Assembly: GCA_052168355.1 (NCBI GenBank)
Contig: JBQLZQ010000059.1
Coordinates: 75,845 to 139,844, forward strand
DNA: 64,000 bases
DNA from: JBQLZQ01 sp052168355
GTDB taxonomy: Bacteria > Pseudomonadota > Alphaproteobacteria > DSM-16000 > Inquilinaceae
Reading direction: 5' to 3'
The stretch's first letter is position 1, and the number at the start of each line of letters is the position of its first letter. Under the pieces are notes generated by a model. It was not told the DNA's origin, made no database searches, and saw nothing but the letters and a program-made list of their open reading frames with translations. Below are positions 51,562 to 59,354 of the stretch, in pieces. Position numbers and translations under genes: made by a program.

Positions 51562-52233
51562 CTAGATATCGAAAAACACCGTCTCGGACCCCGCCATGCT
51601 GTCCTGCAAACAGATATCGAAACGGTAGACGGGGCGACCTTCGCCACCATCGCGGCGGGCGATCAGGGTAGACCGCCGCACCGTCTGCTCGATGCGCGCC
51701 AGGACCGGATCCTCGGCATTGGCCGCGTCCTCGTCCGGAAAATAGAGACGGGTATGGAGGCCCATATTGATGCCGCGCGCGACAATGAACAGCGTCACAT
51801 GCGGCGCCATCGGCGCGCCGGTCGGCGAAGGAACGCGTCCGGGCTTGACCGTGTCGAAGCCGTAAAGTCCTGTCTCGCCATCGCAGGCGCAGCGCCCGAA
51901 ACCGAAGAAATGCGGATCCTGGGACGGGCCGCGCGGATCGAGCGGAGAGGCGTGGCGACCGGCGGAGTCCGCCTGCCAGATCTCCACCAGGGCATCCTTC
52001 AGCGCCGTGCCGGTGCCGTCGAAGACATGGCCCTCGATGCGGATGGACGCCCCCTCGGCCTTCGGTCCGCAGACCCGACGGCCCAGATCCTCCGGAAAGA
52101 CACCGCCGATGCCGGCATGGTCGGGAACGGTGCCGATGTGAAGGTAGGGACCGGCCGTCTGGGACGGGGTTTCGGGCAGGTAGCCGAGGGCGGGATGCAG
52201 ATGGCCAAGGGCGGGCACGATCTTGTCTTCCAT
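51562..52233 (-). CDS. pcaG: Protocatechuate 3,4-dioxygenase alpha subunit PcaG
   Basis: The 223-residue alpha subunit matches PcaG: YLPETPSQTAGPYLHIG, the beta-sandwich core VFDGTGTALKDALVEIWQAD, GFDTVKPGRVPSPTGAPMAPHVTLFIVARGI and YRFDICLQ near the end. PcaG lacks the iron ligands of PcaH but completes the active site of the (alpha-beta-Fe) unit, which cleaves protocatechuate to beta-carboxymuconate. It starts seven bases after pcaH. The open frame upstream of ATG 52233 is inside pcaH. Confidence 0.96.
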   Translation of the reverse strand: MEDKIVPALGHLHPALGYLPETPSQTAGPYLHIGTVPDHAGIGGVFPEDLGRRVCGPKAEGASIRIEGHVFDGTGTALKDALVEIWQADSAGRHASPLDPRGPSQDPHFFGFGRCACDGETGLYGFDTVKPGRVPSPTGAPMAPHVTLFIVARGINMGLHTRLYFPDEDAANAEDPVLARIEQTVRRSTLIARRDGGEGRPVYRFDICLQDSMAGSETVFFDI

Positions 52234-52240
52234 GGCTGGG

Positions 52241-52975
52241 TCAGTTCCCGTCGCGCCGGTTTTCGAAGGGGGTGGAGCGTTGGCCGCGCAGCACGATGTC
52301 GAACCGATAGGCCAGCGCATCCATCGGCACTGCGGCCGGCATGTCGAGCCGCGCGGTCAACTGATCGATCCCGCGCGGATCGGGGATGGTGTTGGCGATC
52401 GGATCGCGCCCGATCAGCGGATCGCCCTCGAAGAACATCTGGGTGATCAGCCGCTGGCCGAAGCCGGACCCGAACAGCGAAAAATGAATGTGGCAGGGCC
52501 GCCATTCGTTGGGACCGTTCGGCCAGGGATAGGGGCCTGGCTTGACGGTGCGGAAGGTATAGACACCGTGCTCGTCCGTGACGGCGCGGCCGCAGCCGCC
52601 GAAATTGGGATCCAACGGCGCCGTATAGCCGTCCTTGACGTGGCGGTAGCGGCCGCCGGCATTGGGCTGCCACACCTCCACCAGAGCGCCGGACACGCCG
52701 CGCCCGTTCTCGTCGAGCACCCGCCCGTGAACGATGATCCGCGCGCCCACCGGCTCCCCGCCATGGGCGAAATTGCGCAGCAGATCGTTGTCGAGCGGAC
52801 CCAGTGCGTCATGACCGAATATCGGCCCCGTCATTTCCGACAGGGATGGGCCCAGCGAAACCAGGGCGCGGCGCGGCGCGCGCAGGACGCTGGTCTTATA
52901 GGCGGGGGTCAGCGCCGGCGGATGCCAGGCACGGTTACGCGGCAAGAAGGGGCGAACCGGCAGGCGCGCGCTCAT
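52241..52975 (-). CDS. pcaH: Protocatechuate 3,4-dioxygenase beta subunit PcaH
   Basis: The 244-residue catalytic subunit has all four non-heme iron ligands in place: Tyr110 (GGRYRH), Tyr149 (KPGPYPWPN), and His162 and His164 (RPCHIHFSLFG), offset by two from the Pseudomonas enzyme. It also has the conserved YKTSVLRAP N-terminal motif. It performs intradiol ring cleavage of protocatechuate with PcaG. ATG 52975 overlaps the pcaC stop (ATGA). Confidence 0.97.
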   Translation of the reverse strand: MSARLPVRPFLPRNRAWHPPALTPAYKTSVLRAPRRALVSLGPSLSEMTGPIFGHDALGPLDNDLLRNFAHGGEPVGARIIVHGRVLDENGRGVSGALVEVWQPNAGGRYRHVKDGYTAPLDPNFGGCGRAVTDEHGVYTFRTVKPGPYPWPNGPNEWRPCHIHFSLFGSGFGQRLITQMFFEGDPLIGRDPIANTIPDPRGIDQLTARLDMPAAVPMDALAYRFDIVLRGQRSTPFENRRDGN

Positions 52976-53364
52976 GCCGAGCCCTCTTCGTCCGGCGCGT
53001 CGCCATCAAGCGCTGCCTTGATACGCTTGATGGCGCTGTTGGCGGCCGGCACGCCGGCGTAAACCGCAACGTGCAGCAGCACTTCTTTCAGGTCCTGCGC
53101 GCTGGCGCCCGTGCGGGCACAGGCGCGGGCATGCATCTCGACCTCGTCCTCATGGCCCAGCGCGGCCAGGATGGCAACGGTGATCATCGATCGTTCGCGC
53201 CGGGTCAGGCCCGGCCGCGACCACACCGACCCCCAAGCCCCTTCGGTGATGAAGCGCTGAAAATCGGCGTCGAAGTCGGTTGTGTCGGCCGTCGAGCGAT
53301 CGACATGAGCATCACCCAGGACGGCCCTACGCACGTCCATTCCCGCCTCGTGACGATCTTTCAT
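52972..53364 (-). CDS. pcaC: 4-carboxymuconolactone decarboxylase PcaC
   Basis: The 130-residue protein is a stand-alone PcaC: DFQRFITEGAWGSVWSRPGLTRRERSMITVAILAALGHEDEVEMHARACARTGASAQDLKEVLLHVAVYAGVPAANSA contains the family's ExxxH-like region. It decarboxylates 4-carboxymuconolactone to the enol-lactone used by PcaD. It leads the pcaC-pcaH-pcaG-dctP-dctQ-dctM operon. ATG 53364 has a poor ribosome site; ATG 53340 is a weaker alternative and an open frame extends to 53385. Confidence 0.94.
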   Translation of the reverse strand: MKDRHEAGMDVRRAVLGDAHVDRSTADTTDFDADFQRFITEGAWGSVWSRPGLTRRERSMITVAILAALGHEDEVEMHARACARTGASAQDLKEVLLHVAVYAGVPAANSAIKRIKAALDGDAPDEEGSA

Positions 53365-53450
53365 TGTCCGATCCGACCTGTCCACCAGTGGAGCTCCCTG
53401 TCCAAACGGCGGACCGTCGGCCCACCGAACAGCCCATCATCCCAGGCACA

Positions 53451-53501
53451 ATGGTTATGTTAAAGTGAAATCTATCGGAGTTTTCATGCCTTTTGGTTAT
53501 G
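53451..53501. promoter_or_regulatory. Duplicated pca/pob regulatory element upstream of pcaC
   Basis: Reading toward pcaC on the minus strand, CATAACCAAAAGGCATG (53501-53485) is followed 42 bases later by TTCACTTTAACATAACCAT (53469-53451). This matches the element upstream of pobA in sequence, order, orientation and spacing, so one regulator, most likely PcaQ, should act on both. The remaining gap to the toxin-antitoxin genes shows nothing else. Confidence 0.7.
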
Positions 53502-53585
53502 GAAATCGCCACCAAGCTCTTGCAATCGATGCGATGAAGGCGTACTCATGCAGGCAATGAAGGCAATATCCACGGCGTGGTTTGC

Positions 53586-53831
53586 ATGGCCCAACTTACG
53601 GTGAGAAGCGTATCGGATCAGATCGTTCGTGCCCTGAAGCAGCGGGCCGCCGCGCGGGGCCGGTCGGCGGAGGCCGAGCATCGCGAGATCTTGCGCCGCG
53701 CCCTGCTTGACCCAGCGAACGGCGGCGACAGCTTCGCGGCACGGGCGGCGGTCCTTCGGCAAAGATTGCGGTCGACGGTCGATGGGACCGATATCATTCG
53801 AGCCGAGCGCGACCGCGATCGCACCGCATGA
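53586..53831 (+). CDS. Ribbon-helix-helix antitoxin (FitA/VapB-like)
   Basis: The 81-residue protein has the FitA-type ribbon-helix-helix start MAQLTVRSVSDQIVRALKQRAAARGRSAEAEHREILRRAL, followed by a charged tail that usually wraps the toxin. It binds the operon promoter and neutralises the PIN toxin. ATG 53586 is chosen; a GTG nine bases upstream is possible. The stop overlaps the toxin start (ATGA). Confidence 0.92.
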   Translation: MAQLTVRSVSDQIVRALKQRAAARGRSAEAEHREILRRALLDPANGGDSFAARAAVLRQRLRSTVDGTDIIRAERDRDRTA

Positions 53832-54256
53832 GGGGCTATGTGGTCGATGCGAGCATCGCCGTAAAATGGCTTGTCTCGGAGAAATTCTCCAACGCGGCCG
53901 CCAGTCTCCTTACCGCCGATCATGTTTTGATCGCGCCGGACCTTCTCTATGTCGAGGCCTCGAACACTCTTTGGGCCATGCTTGCGCGGGGCGATTTCAC
54001 CGCCGACGACTATAGCGAGGCCATCGACATCCTGGTCGACGCCCCGATCACGGTTCCGTCCACGCACCGAAGTCTCGTTCCGTCCGCGGCGCGGCTGGCA
54101 CGGGACCTCAACCATCCGGTCCATGATTGTGTTTACTTGGCCTTGGCGATTCAGGAGCAGCATCCCGTGATCACCGCAGACGCTCGCTTCTTTCGAAAGG
54201 TCGCCGATCATCCCTACCTTGCGGACCGCGCCGTCCACATCGAGAGTCTGGGATAG
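53828..54256 (+). CDS. PIN-domain ribonuclease toxin (VapC/FitB-like)
   Basis: The 142-residue PIN-domain protein has the acidic residues needed for Mg-dependent RNA cleavage: YVVDASIAVKWL (Asp7), VEASNTLW (Glu), VHDCVYLALA (Asp) and ITADARFF (Asp). VapC toxins cut tRNA or rRNA when freed from the antitoxin. ATG 53828 overlaps the antitoxin stop. The pair sits between the pca operon and the convergent polyol operon and shows no functional link to either. Confidence 0.94.
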   Translation: MRGYVVDASIAVKWLVSEKFSNAAASLLTADHVLIAPDLLYVEASNTLWAMLARGDFTADDYSEAIDILVDAPITVPSTHRSLVPSAARLARDLNHPVHDCVYLALAIQEQHPVITADARFFRKVADHPYLADRAVHIESLG

Positions 54257-54268
54257 ATCGCCCCGCCC

Positions 54269-55333
54269 TTACGCCACCGCCTCCCTGGACGCCGTGTGGC
54301 CAAGGGTGCCGAAATCGAACCGGAAAGGCGTATCGGTTTCGATGGCGGCCAGGATGGCGCGGGCCAGGGGCAAGCTTCCCGGCCCGAAAGTACCGGCCGC
54401 CGTGGCGAGGGCCAGGGCCGGAGCCAGGTTGCGGCCCGTGTCGACGCCTTCGACCGTCTCGTCCTTCAGGGGACCGGTCAGCGCCTGCGTGATCGTCCCG
54501 CCCCGTCCCAGGGCCACGCCAAGCCGACTGTTGCGGCCTCCCCCCACGGTGACGTGGAGGTCGCCAAGTCCCGCGAGCCCAAAGGCCGTCGCGGTCTTTC
54601 CCCCCATCCAGCCGGCCAGCGCCGCCATCTCGTCCACCGCCTGCTGAAACAGCGCGGCGACCGGGTTCTTGGCATGGGTACCAGACGATTCGTAGCGTCC
54701 GATCATGGCGCTGACGCCGATGGCGTAGAAATTCTTGAGCGCCGCGCAGACCTCGACCCCGACCGTGTCTTCATCGGTCTGAAGCCGATAGAACCCGGTC
54801 TGCATGAGATCGACAAACCATCGCGCGGCCCGGTCGTCGCTGCTCACATAGACCGACCGGGTCGGCCGGCGCTCGGCCAGTTCGCGCGCGATGCACGGGC
54901 CGCCGATCCCGATGACGGCGCCGTGCGGAACGCCGCGCGCGCGCAGCGCCGCGGGCAGCGTATGGGGATAGGTCGCGGGCGGTCCTTCGGCCTGGGGCAC
55001 GATCCCCTTCGTGACCAGGGCAATGGGCGTGGGCTTTTCGATCAGCCGCGCCAGCGTCGTCACCGCCCAGTCCATCCCGGGGCTGCTGACCCCAAGGATC
55101 ACGATGTCCTGTTCGGTCGCCCGGGCGGCGGTCAGGTCCTCGGCGTCGCAGGCACGTATGCTATCCGGCAGGGACAGCTTGAGCTTTGGGTGAGGCCCGC
55201 CCCGGCGGAGCGCGGCGATGATGGCGCGATCCAGGGGCGTGCCGGCCAGGGTCACGTCATGGCCGTTGTCGGCCGCCGGCAGGGCGATGGCGCTGCCCAT
55301 GACGCCGGCCCCCAGGATCAGGATACGCGCCAT
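54269..55333 (-). CDS. NAD(P)-dependent glycerol-3-phosphate dehydrogenase-like protein (GpsA family)
   Basis: The 354-residue protein has the N-terminal Rossmann fold ILILGAGVMGSAIALPAA, VTKGIVPQ, the GpsA GGPCIARELA block, and the catalytic-Lys region VCAALKNFYAIGVS, with a C-terminal GLAGLGDLHVT. It lies in a polyol/sugar ABC operon, which is not the usual place of the biosynthetic gpsA, so it may oxidise a polyol phosphate formed by the FGGY kinase. ATG 55333 shares a base with the upstream ATPase stop. It converges with the toxin gene. Confidence 0.85.
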   Translation of the reverse strand: MARILILGAGVMGSAIALPAADNGHDVTLAGTPLDRAIIAALRRGGPHPKLKLSLPDSIRACDAEDLTAARATEQDIVILGVSSPGMDWAVTTLARLIEKPTPIALVTKGIVPQAEGPPATYPHTLPAALRARGVPHGAVIGIGGPCIARELAERRPTRSVYVSSDDRAARWFVDLMQTGFYRLQTDEDTVGVEVCAALKNFYAIGVSAMIGRYESSGTHAKNPVAALFQQAVDEMAALAGWMGGKTATAFGLAGLGDLHVTVGGGRNSRLGVALGRGGTITQALTGPLKDETVEGVDTGRNLAPALALATAAGTFGPGSLPLARAILAAIETDTPFRFDFGTLGHTASREAVA

Positions 55334-56400
55334 CAGCCGATCCGCTTCTCGGTTCCGGCGTCGAACAGGTGGACCTTGGCCGGGTCGATCGCCAGCCCGG
55401 TCCGCGCTCCGGTCTGCAGCCGCACCCGTTCGGGCAGGATCACGCGCAGTTCCTGTCCCTCGACATCGACGTGCAGCAGCGTCTCCGATCCCGTGGTCTC
55501 GCTGAGCAGAACCTCCGCCTGCAGCGACGCGTCGGGATCGAGCGCCAGATCGACCGGCCGCACCGCGTAGATCGCCTGCTGACCGCTGGCGGCCGGCGTC
55601 TGTTGCGGCAGGGGCAGCGTGACGCCGTGGAACCGGAACACCGCCGTCCCCGCCTCTCCCTCGACCGTCCCTTTGAGAAAGTTGATCGGCGGCGAGCCGA
55701 TGAAGTCGGCCACGAAAACATTGGCCGGGCGGTCGTAGACCTCGTCCGGCGTACCGATCTGCTCGATCTCCCCGCCGCGCATGACGACCACCTCGTCGGC
55801 CATGGTCATGGCCTCGATCTGGTCGTGGGTGACATAGATGGTGGTCGTTTCCAGCCGGTCATGGATGCGCCGGATCTCGTACCGCATCTGCCCGCGCAGC
55901 TTGGCGTCCAGGTTGGACAGGGGCTCATCGAACAGGAACACGCGGGGATCGCGGACGATGGCGCGGCCCATGGCGACGCGCTGGCGCTGGCCCCCCGACA
56001 GCGCCTTTGGCGTCCGGTCCAGATAGGGCTTGAGGCCCAACAGGTCCGCCGCCCATTGCACCTTCTCGTCGATTTCCGCCTTCGACCGCTTGGCCACCTG
56101 CAGGGAGAACGCGATGTTGTCGTAGACCTTCATGGTCGGATACAGCGCGTAGTTCTGGAACACCATGGCGATGTCCCGGTCGCGCGGGTGCACGCCGTTC
56201 ATACGCCGCCCGGCGATCCGGATCTCCCCGCCGGTGATCGTCTCCAACCCCGCCGTCATGCGCAGCAGCGTGGTCTTGCCGCAGCCCGACGGCCCCAGCA
56301 GCACGACGAAGCGGTGATCGTCGATGGCAAGGTTGATGTCCCGCATCACCGTGACGGCCCCATAGCTTTTGGTGATCCGGTCGTATTCGACGGTTGCCAT
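55333..56400 (-). CDS. ABC transporter ATP-binding protein (UgpC/MsmX type)
   Basis: The 355-residue ATPase has Walker A GPSGCGKTT (residues 36-44), the Q-loop VFQNYALYP, the signature LSGGQRQRVAMGRA, Walker B VFLFDEPLSNLD and the THDQIE switch, with a C-terminal TOBE/MalK-type domain. It energises the permeases at 60942-62708. It is the only sugar-type ABC ATPase in the window and could also serve the ATPase-less system at 15816-18970, as shared MsmX-like ATPases do elsewhere. Confidence 0.95.
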   Translation of the reverse strand: MATVEYDRITKSYGAVTVMRDINLAIDDHRFVVLLGPSGCGKTTLLRMTAGLETITGGEIRIAGRRMNGVHPRDRDIAMVFQNYALYPTMKVYDNIAFSLQVAKRSKAEIDEKVQWAADLLGLKPYLDRTPKALSGGQRQRVAMGRAIVRDPRVFLFDEPLSNLDAKLRGQMRYEIRRIHDRLETTTIYVTHDQIEAMTMADEVVVMRGGEIEQIGTPDEVYDRPANVFVADFIGSPPINFLKGTVEGEAGTAVFRFHGVTLPLPQQTPAASGQQAIYAVRPVDLALDPDASLQAEVLLSETTGSETLLHVDVEGQELRVILPERVRLQTGARTGLAIDPAKVHLFDAGTEKRIG

Positions 56401-56412
56401 GCGGCGCGGCCC

Positions 56413-57723
56413 CTATCCTATCCCGTGAACGAAGTCTTCGAGCATGCCGCTGTCGCCGGCGATGTCCAGAAAGGTGAAGCGATCCCGGATAAACCGGGCG
56501 TCGGCCACGCAGCGTCGATAAAAGGCCGGATCGAGGCCCAGATCGGCGCCGGTCAACTGGCAGCCGGCCGCTTTCATGGCCCCGTGAAGCCGGTCGTGGG
56601 GGAGCATGACCGCGCTCAAACGGGCGCGCACGGCATCCCAGTCCCGGTCGAAGCGGGCCCGAAGGTGGTTGGCCGCGGCCTCGTCCAGTGCCTTCTTGCC
56701 GGTTTGCTCCATCATCGTCGCCGCCATCTCCGGTCCGTAGACCTTCGTCAGGCGCCTCTCTGGGATCGTGGTGGGGCCGATGGGCGGCGGGGCTGTTGCG
56801 TCCAGGATTCGGTGCTGCAGCGCCGACATGGTCAGGGTCGCCACCCCCACCTGTTCGCCGTGCGATGTGCCGGGATGGGCGCTGCCGGCGAACATGTCGA
56901 TGCAGTGTGAGATCATGTGTTCGGCCATCGACCCGACATGGGTGGTGCCGGTGAACGACGTGCCCAGCCCCATCACCGCCGACACCCGTGTCAGCACCGC
57001 CAGCGCCTCGCGGTCGCCGTTGAGAAGCCCGCCGGCATGGGCGATCAGCGTATCCTCGTCGTAGGCCAGCAGCGTGTAGGCCGTCTCCGAATAGGGCGTG
57101 CCGAACAGCAGATGCGACATCAGCCAGTCGACCTGCGCCGTGGTCCGGCACACCACATCGGCAAAGGCGGCCGAGACCAGGCGCTGCGGGCAACGGGCGA
57201 TGACGTCGAGATCGAAAAACACGCCCTTGGCCGAGTGACACGGGATGGACTTCTTGAAGCCGCCGAACGACACCGACGCGGTCGGAGTCGTATAGGCGTT
57301 CATCGGCGAGGTGGCGAACACCGAATAGACGCGCCCGTCGAGAAAGGTCGCGTACTTGCAGCTGTCGCTGACGGTGCCGGAACCCACGGCGATCAGCACC
57401 TCGGCGTCGCGCGTGGCCCGACCCAGCTCGTCGACGCCGTCGGGTGAGCAGCGCGGGCGGTCCCAAACGAACTCGCCGACATCCGCCCCGGCCGTCTTCA
57501 GGGCGTCGAACACCCGGCCGCCCAGCGCCTCGCGCGTGAAGGCGTCGTGGACGACCATCAGGCGCTTGCCGGGATGGCGGTCGCGGATCAGGTCGGCCTC
57601 CTGGCCCTCCAGGGATGGTGCGATCACGATGTTCTCGATCGGGATGCCATGAACGTCCCCGGTATTGGGATCCCGCCAGGTCTTGGCCACGAGCGCATCG
57701 ATGATGCCGCCTTGGGCGCTCAT
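56413..57723 (-). CDS. sn-Glycerol-1-phosphate dehydrogenase-like protein (Fe-ADH superfamily, AraM/EgsA type)
   Basis: The 436-residue protein resembles G1P dehydrogenases: LIAVGSGTVSDSCKYATFLDGRVYSVFATSPMNAYTTPTASV (nucleotide/metal half), GTTHVGSMAEHMISHCIDM with metal-binding His residues, and PGTSHGEQVGVATLTM. These enzymes interconvert dihydroxyacetone phosphate and glycerol-1-phosphate with NAD(P). Here, beside a kinase and a GpsA-like protein, a catabolic oxidation is more likely than lipid synthesis. The gene overlaps the FGGY kinase stop by four bases. Confidence 0.85.
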   Translation of the reverse strand: MSAQGGIIDALVAKTWRDPNTGDVHGIPIENIVIAPSLEGQEADLIRDRHPGKRLMVVHDAFTREALGGRVFDALKTAGADVGEFVWDRPRCSPDGVDELGRATRDAEVLIAVGSGTVSDSCKYATFLDGRVYSVFATSPMNAYTTPTASVSFGGFKKSIPCHSAKGVFFDLDVIARCPQRLVSAAFADVVCRTTAQVDWLMSHLLFGTPYSETAYTLLAYDEDTLIAHAGGLLNGDREALAVLTRVSAVMGLGTSFTGTTHVGSMAEHMISHCIDMFAGSAHPGTSHGEQVGVATLTMSALQHRILDATAPPPIGPTTIPERRLTKVYGPEMAATMMEQTGKKALDEAAANHLRARFDRDWDAVRARLSAVMLPHDRLHGAMKAAGCQLTGADLGLDPAFYRRCVADARFIRDRFTFLDIAGDSGMLEDFVHGIG

Positions 57724-59246
57724 GGATTCGGTTCCCTGGCGAAGGCGACAAGACGCCGGTTGGTTTCCGCCGTGGCCGCGTAGACCGAACGGTAGATGTC
57801 GAGCAGCGCCCCATAGCGCCGGCCGGTCGTTGCGTTGGGGTCCACCGAGCGGGTCTGGCCGGCCATGGCCTGCGCCGCCTCCACGATGGACCCGTACCAG
57901 CCGGCGCCGGCCGCGGCGATCATGCCGGCCCCCAGGGCGGAGGCTTCGACGGTGTCGCTGACCAGCACCGGCTTTTGCACGACATCGGCCAGCATCTGAC
58001 GCCAAAGCGGGCTGTGGGCGCCACCGCCGATGGCGACGAAATGGTCGATGTGGAAGCCGGATGCCGCCTCCAGCGCGGCCGTGCCGATCGCCTGGTTGAG
58101 AGTCATGCCCTCGATGATGGCCCGATAGACATGGGCCGGCCGATGATCGCCGCCAAGCCCCAGCACGACCCCCCGGGCCGACACATCCCAATGGGGATCC
58201 ATGACACCCGACCAGTAGGGCAGGACCATGACGCCGTCCGATCCGATCGGCAGCGCCGCAGCCTCCCCTTCCAACCGGTCGAAGACCGAGGGATCGCCCC
58301 GTCCGCCCGGCACGAAGTTGTCGACGAACCAATTCAGAAGAAACGCGCCCGACCGCAGGCAGTTTTCCAGGATATAGCCGTCGCCCTGGGCGGCGATCTC
58401 GGTCCGCCAGGCGCGGTCGTAGCGGTAGTCCGCCGACCACACACCCGACACCAGGGCCGTGCCCATATTGATGTAGGCCCGGTTGGAGCGGGTACAGCCG
58501 GTGCCAAGCCCGGCCAGCTGACCATCGCCACCGGCCGCGAACACCGGCGTCCCTGGCGGTAGCCCGGTTGCCGCCGCCGCCGGCGTGGAAACGCGGCCCA
58601 ATTCGGTCCCGGGCGGGTGGACCTCGGGCAACCTCCCTTCGTCCAGGCCCAAGGCATCCAGAATCGGCGCCGACCAGCATTTTTCAGTCAGATCGAACAG
58701 CCCCATCGGGTCGGCGCTGATCCAGCCGGTGCGGAAGGGCCCGCCGCACAGGCGGCGGACCAGCACGGTTTGAACATCCGCAAAGCAGGCGGTGCGGTCG
58801 AACGTTTCGCGCGCGTGGCGGCGCATCCATTCCAGACGGTACAGACAGGGCGTGGTATCGGGCATCCGCCCGGTGATGCGGTGGATCAGGTCGCCGCCGA
58901 TCCGGTCCGCCAGCCCGTCGATCTCCGACCGCGCCCTCTCGTCCAGCCAGACCATGGCGGGGTGCACGGGTTCGCCCCCAGCGTCGAGAAACGCCACGGT
59001 CTCCCTCTGGTTGGAAATCGCCAACCCCGCCACCCGCGACGGATCGATATCGTCCATGCAGGCGCGCAGCGCCGTGCCGGCCGAGATCCACCAGTCATTC
59101 GGATCCTGCTCATACCGGTCGAGCCCGGGATTCGACAGCGGGATCGGCGCCCGACCTTCGGCCACCGACCGACCCTTCGGGTCCCAGGCGATCGCCTTGG
59201 TGCTTTGGGTCGAGGAATCGAGCCCGATGACGAGAGGGTCGCCCAC
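57720..59246 (-). CDS. FGGY-family carbohydrate/polyol kinase
   Basis: The 508-residue kinase has the FGGY N-terminal phosphate site VIGLDSSTQSTKAIAWD, AISNQRETVAFLD, the VWLDERA substrate region, FAAGGDGQLAGLGTG, and the C-terminal IGGGAHSPLWRQMLADVVQKPV signature. It transfers phosphate from ATP to a sugar or polyol. It stands between the binding protein and the two dehydrogenase genes, so it most likely makes the phosphate ester that they oxidise. It is similar to xylulose- and glycerol-type kinases; the substrate is not assigned. Confidence 0.93.
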   Translation of the reverse strand: MGDPLVIGLDSSTQSTKAIAWDPKGRSVAEGRAPIPLSNPGLDRYEQDPNDWWISAGTALRACMDDIDPSRVAGLAISNQRETVAFLDAGGEPVHPAMVWLDERARSEIDGLADRIGGDLIHRITGRMPDTTPCLYRLEWMRRHARETFDRTACFADVQTVLVRRLCGGPFRTGWISADPMGLFDLTEKCWSAPILDALGLDEGRLPEVHPPGTELGRVSTPAAAATGLPPGTPVFAAGGDGQLAGLGTGCTRSNRAYINMGTALVSGVWSADYRYDRAWRTEIAAQGDGYILENCLRSGAFLLNWFVDNFVPGGRGDPSVFDRLEGEAAALPIGSDGVMVLPYWSGVMDPHWDVSARGVVLGLGGDHRPAHVYRAIIEGMTLNQAIGTAALEAASGFHIDHFVAIGGGAHSPLWRQMLADVVQKPVLVSDTVEASALGAGMIAAAGAGWYGSIVEAAQAMAGQTRSVDPNATTGRRYGALLDIYRSVYAATAETNRRLVAFAREPNP

Positions 59247-59283
59247 GGCGTCAATCGTCCTGTCGGTTGAACATCAAAGTCGG

Positions 59284-59335
59284 GTCCCTGACCGGGACGG
59301 CGCAATGGGGCGGGGAGCCCGAAAGCCCACCGCCC
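59284..59335. repeat. Two inverted repeats between the binding-protein and FGGY kinase genes
   Basis: GGGCGG (59308-59313) pairs with CCGCCC (59330-59335), with a small inner GGGC/GCCC pairing, and GTCCC (59284-59288) pairs with GGGAC (59294-59298). They fill much of the 108-base gap after the binding-protein stop. No U-tract is seen, so stabilisation or partial attenuation is the likely role. Confidence 0.45.
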
Positions 59336-59354
59336 TCCTTGCGCAGCATAGCAA

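Noticed and set aside
52972..54256. Toxin-antitoxin pair as part of a mobile island
   Set aside because: No integrase, transposase, tRNA end or flanking repeat is seen, and base composition appears like the neighbours.
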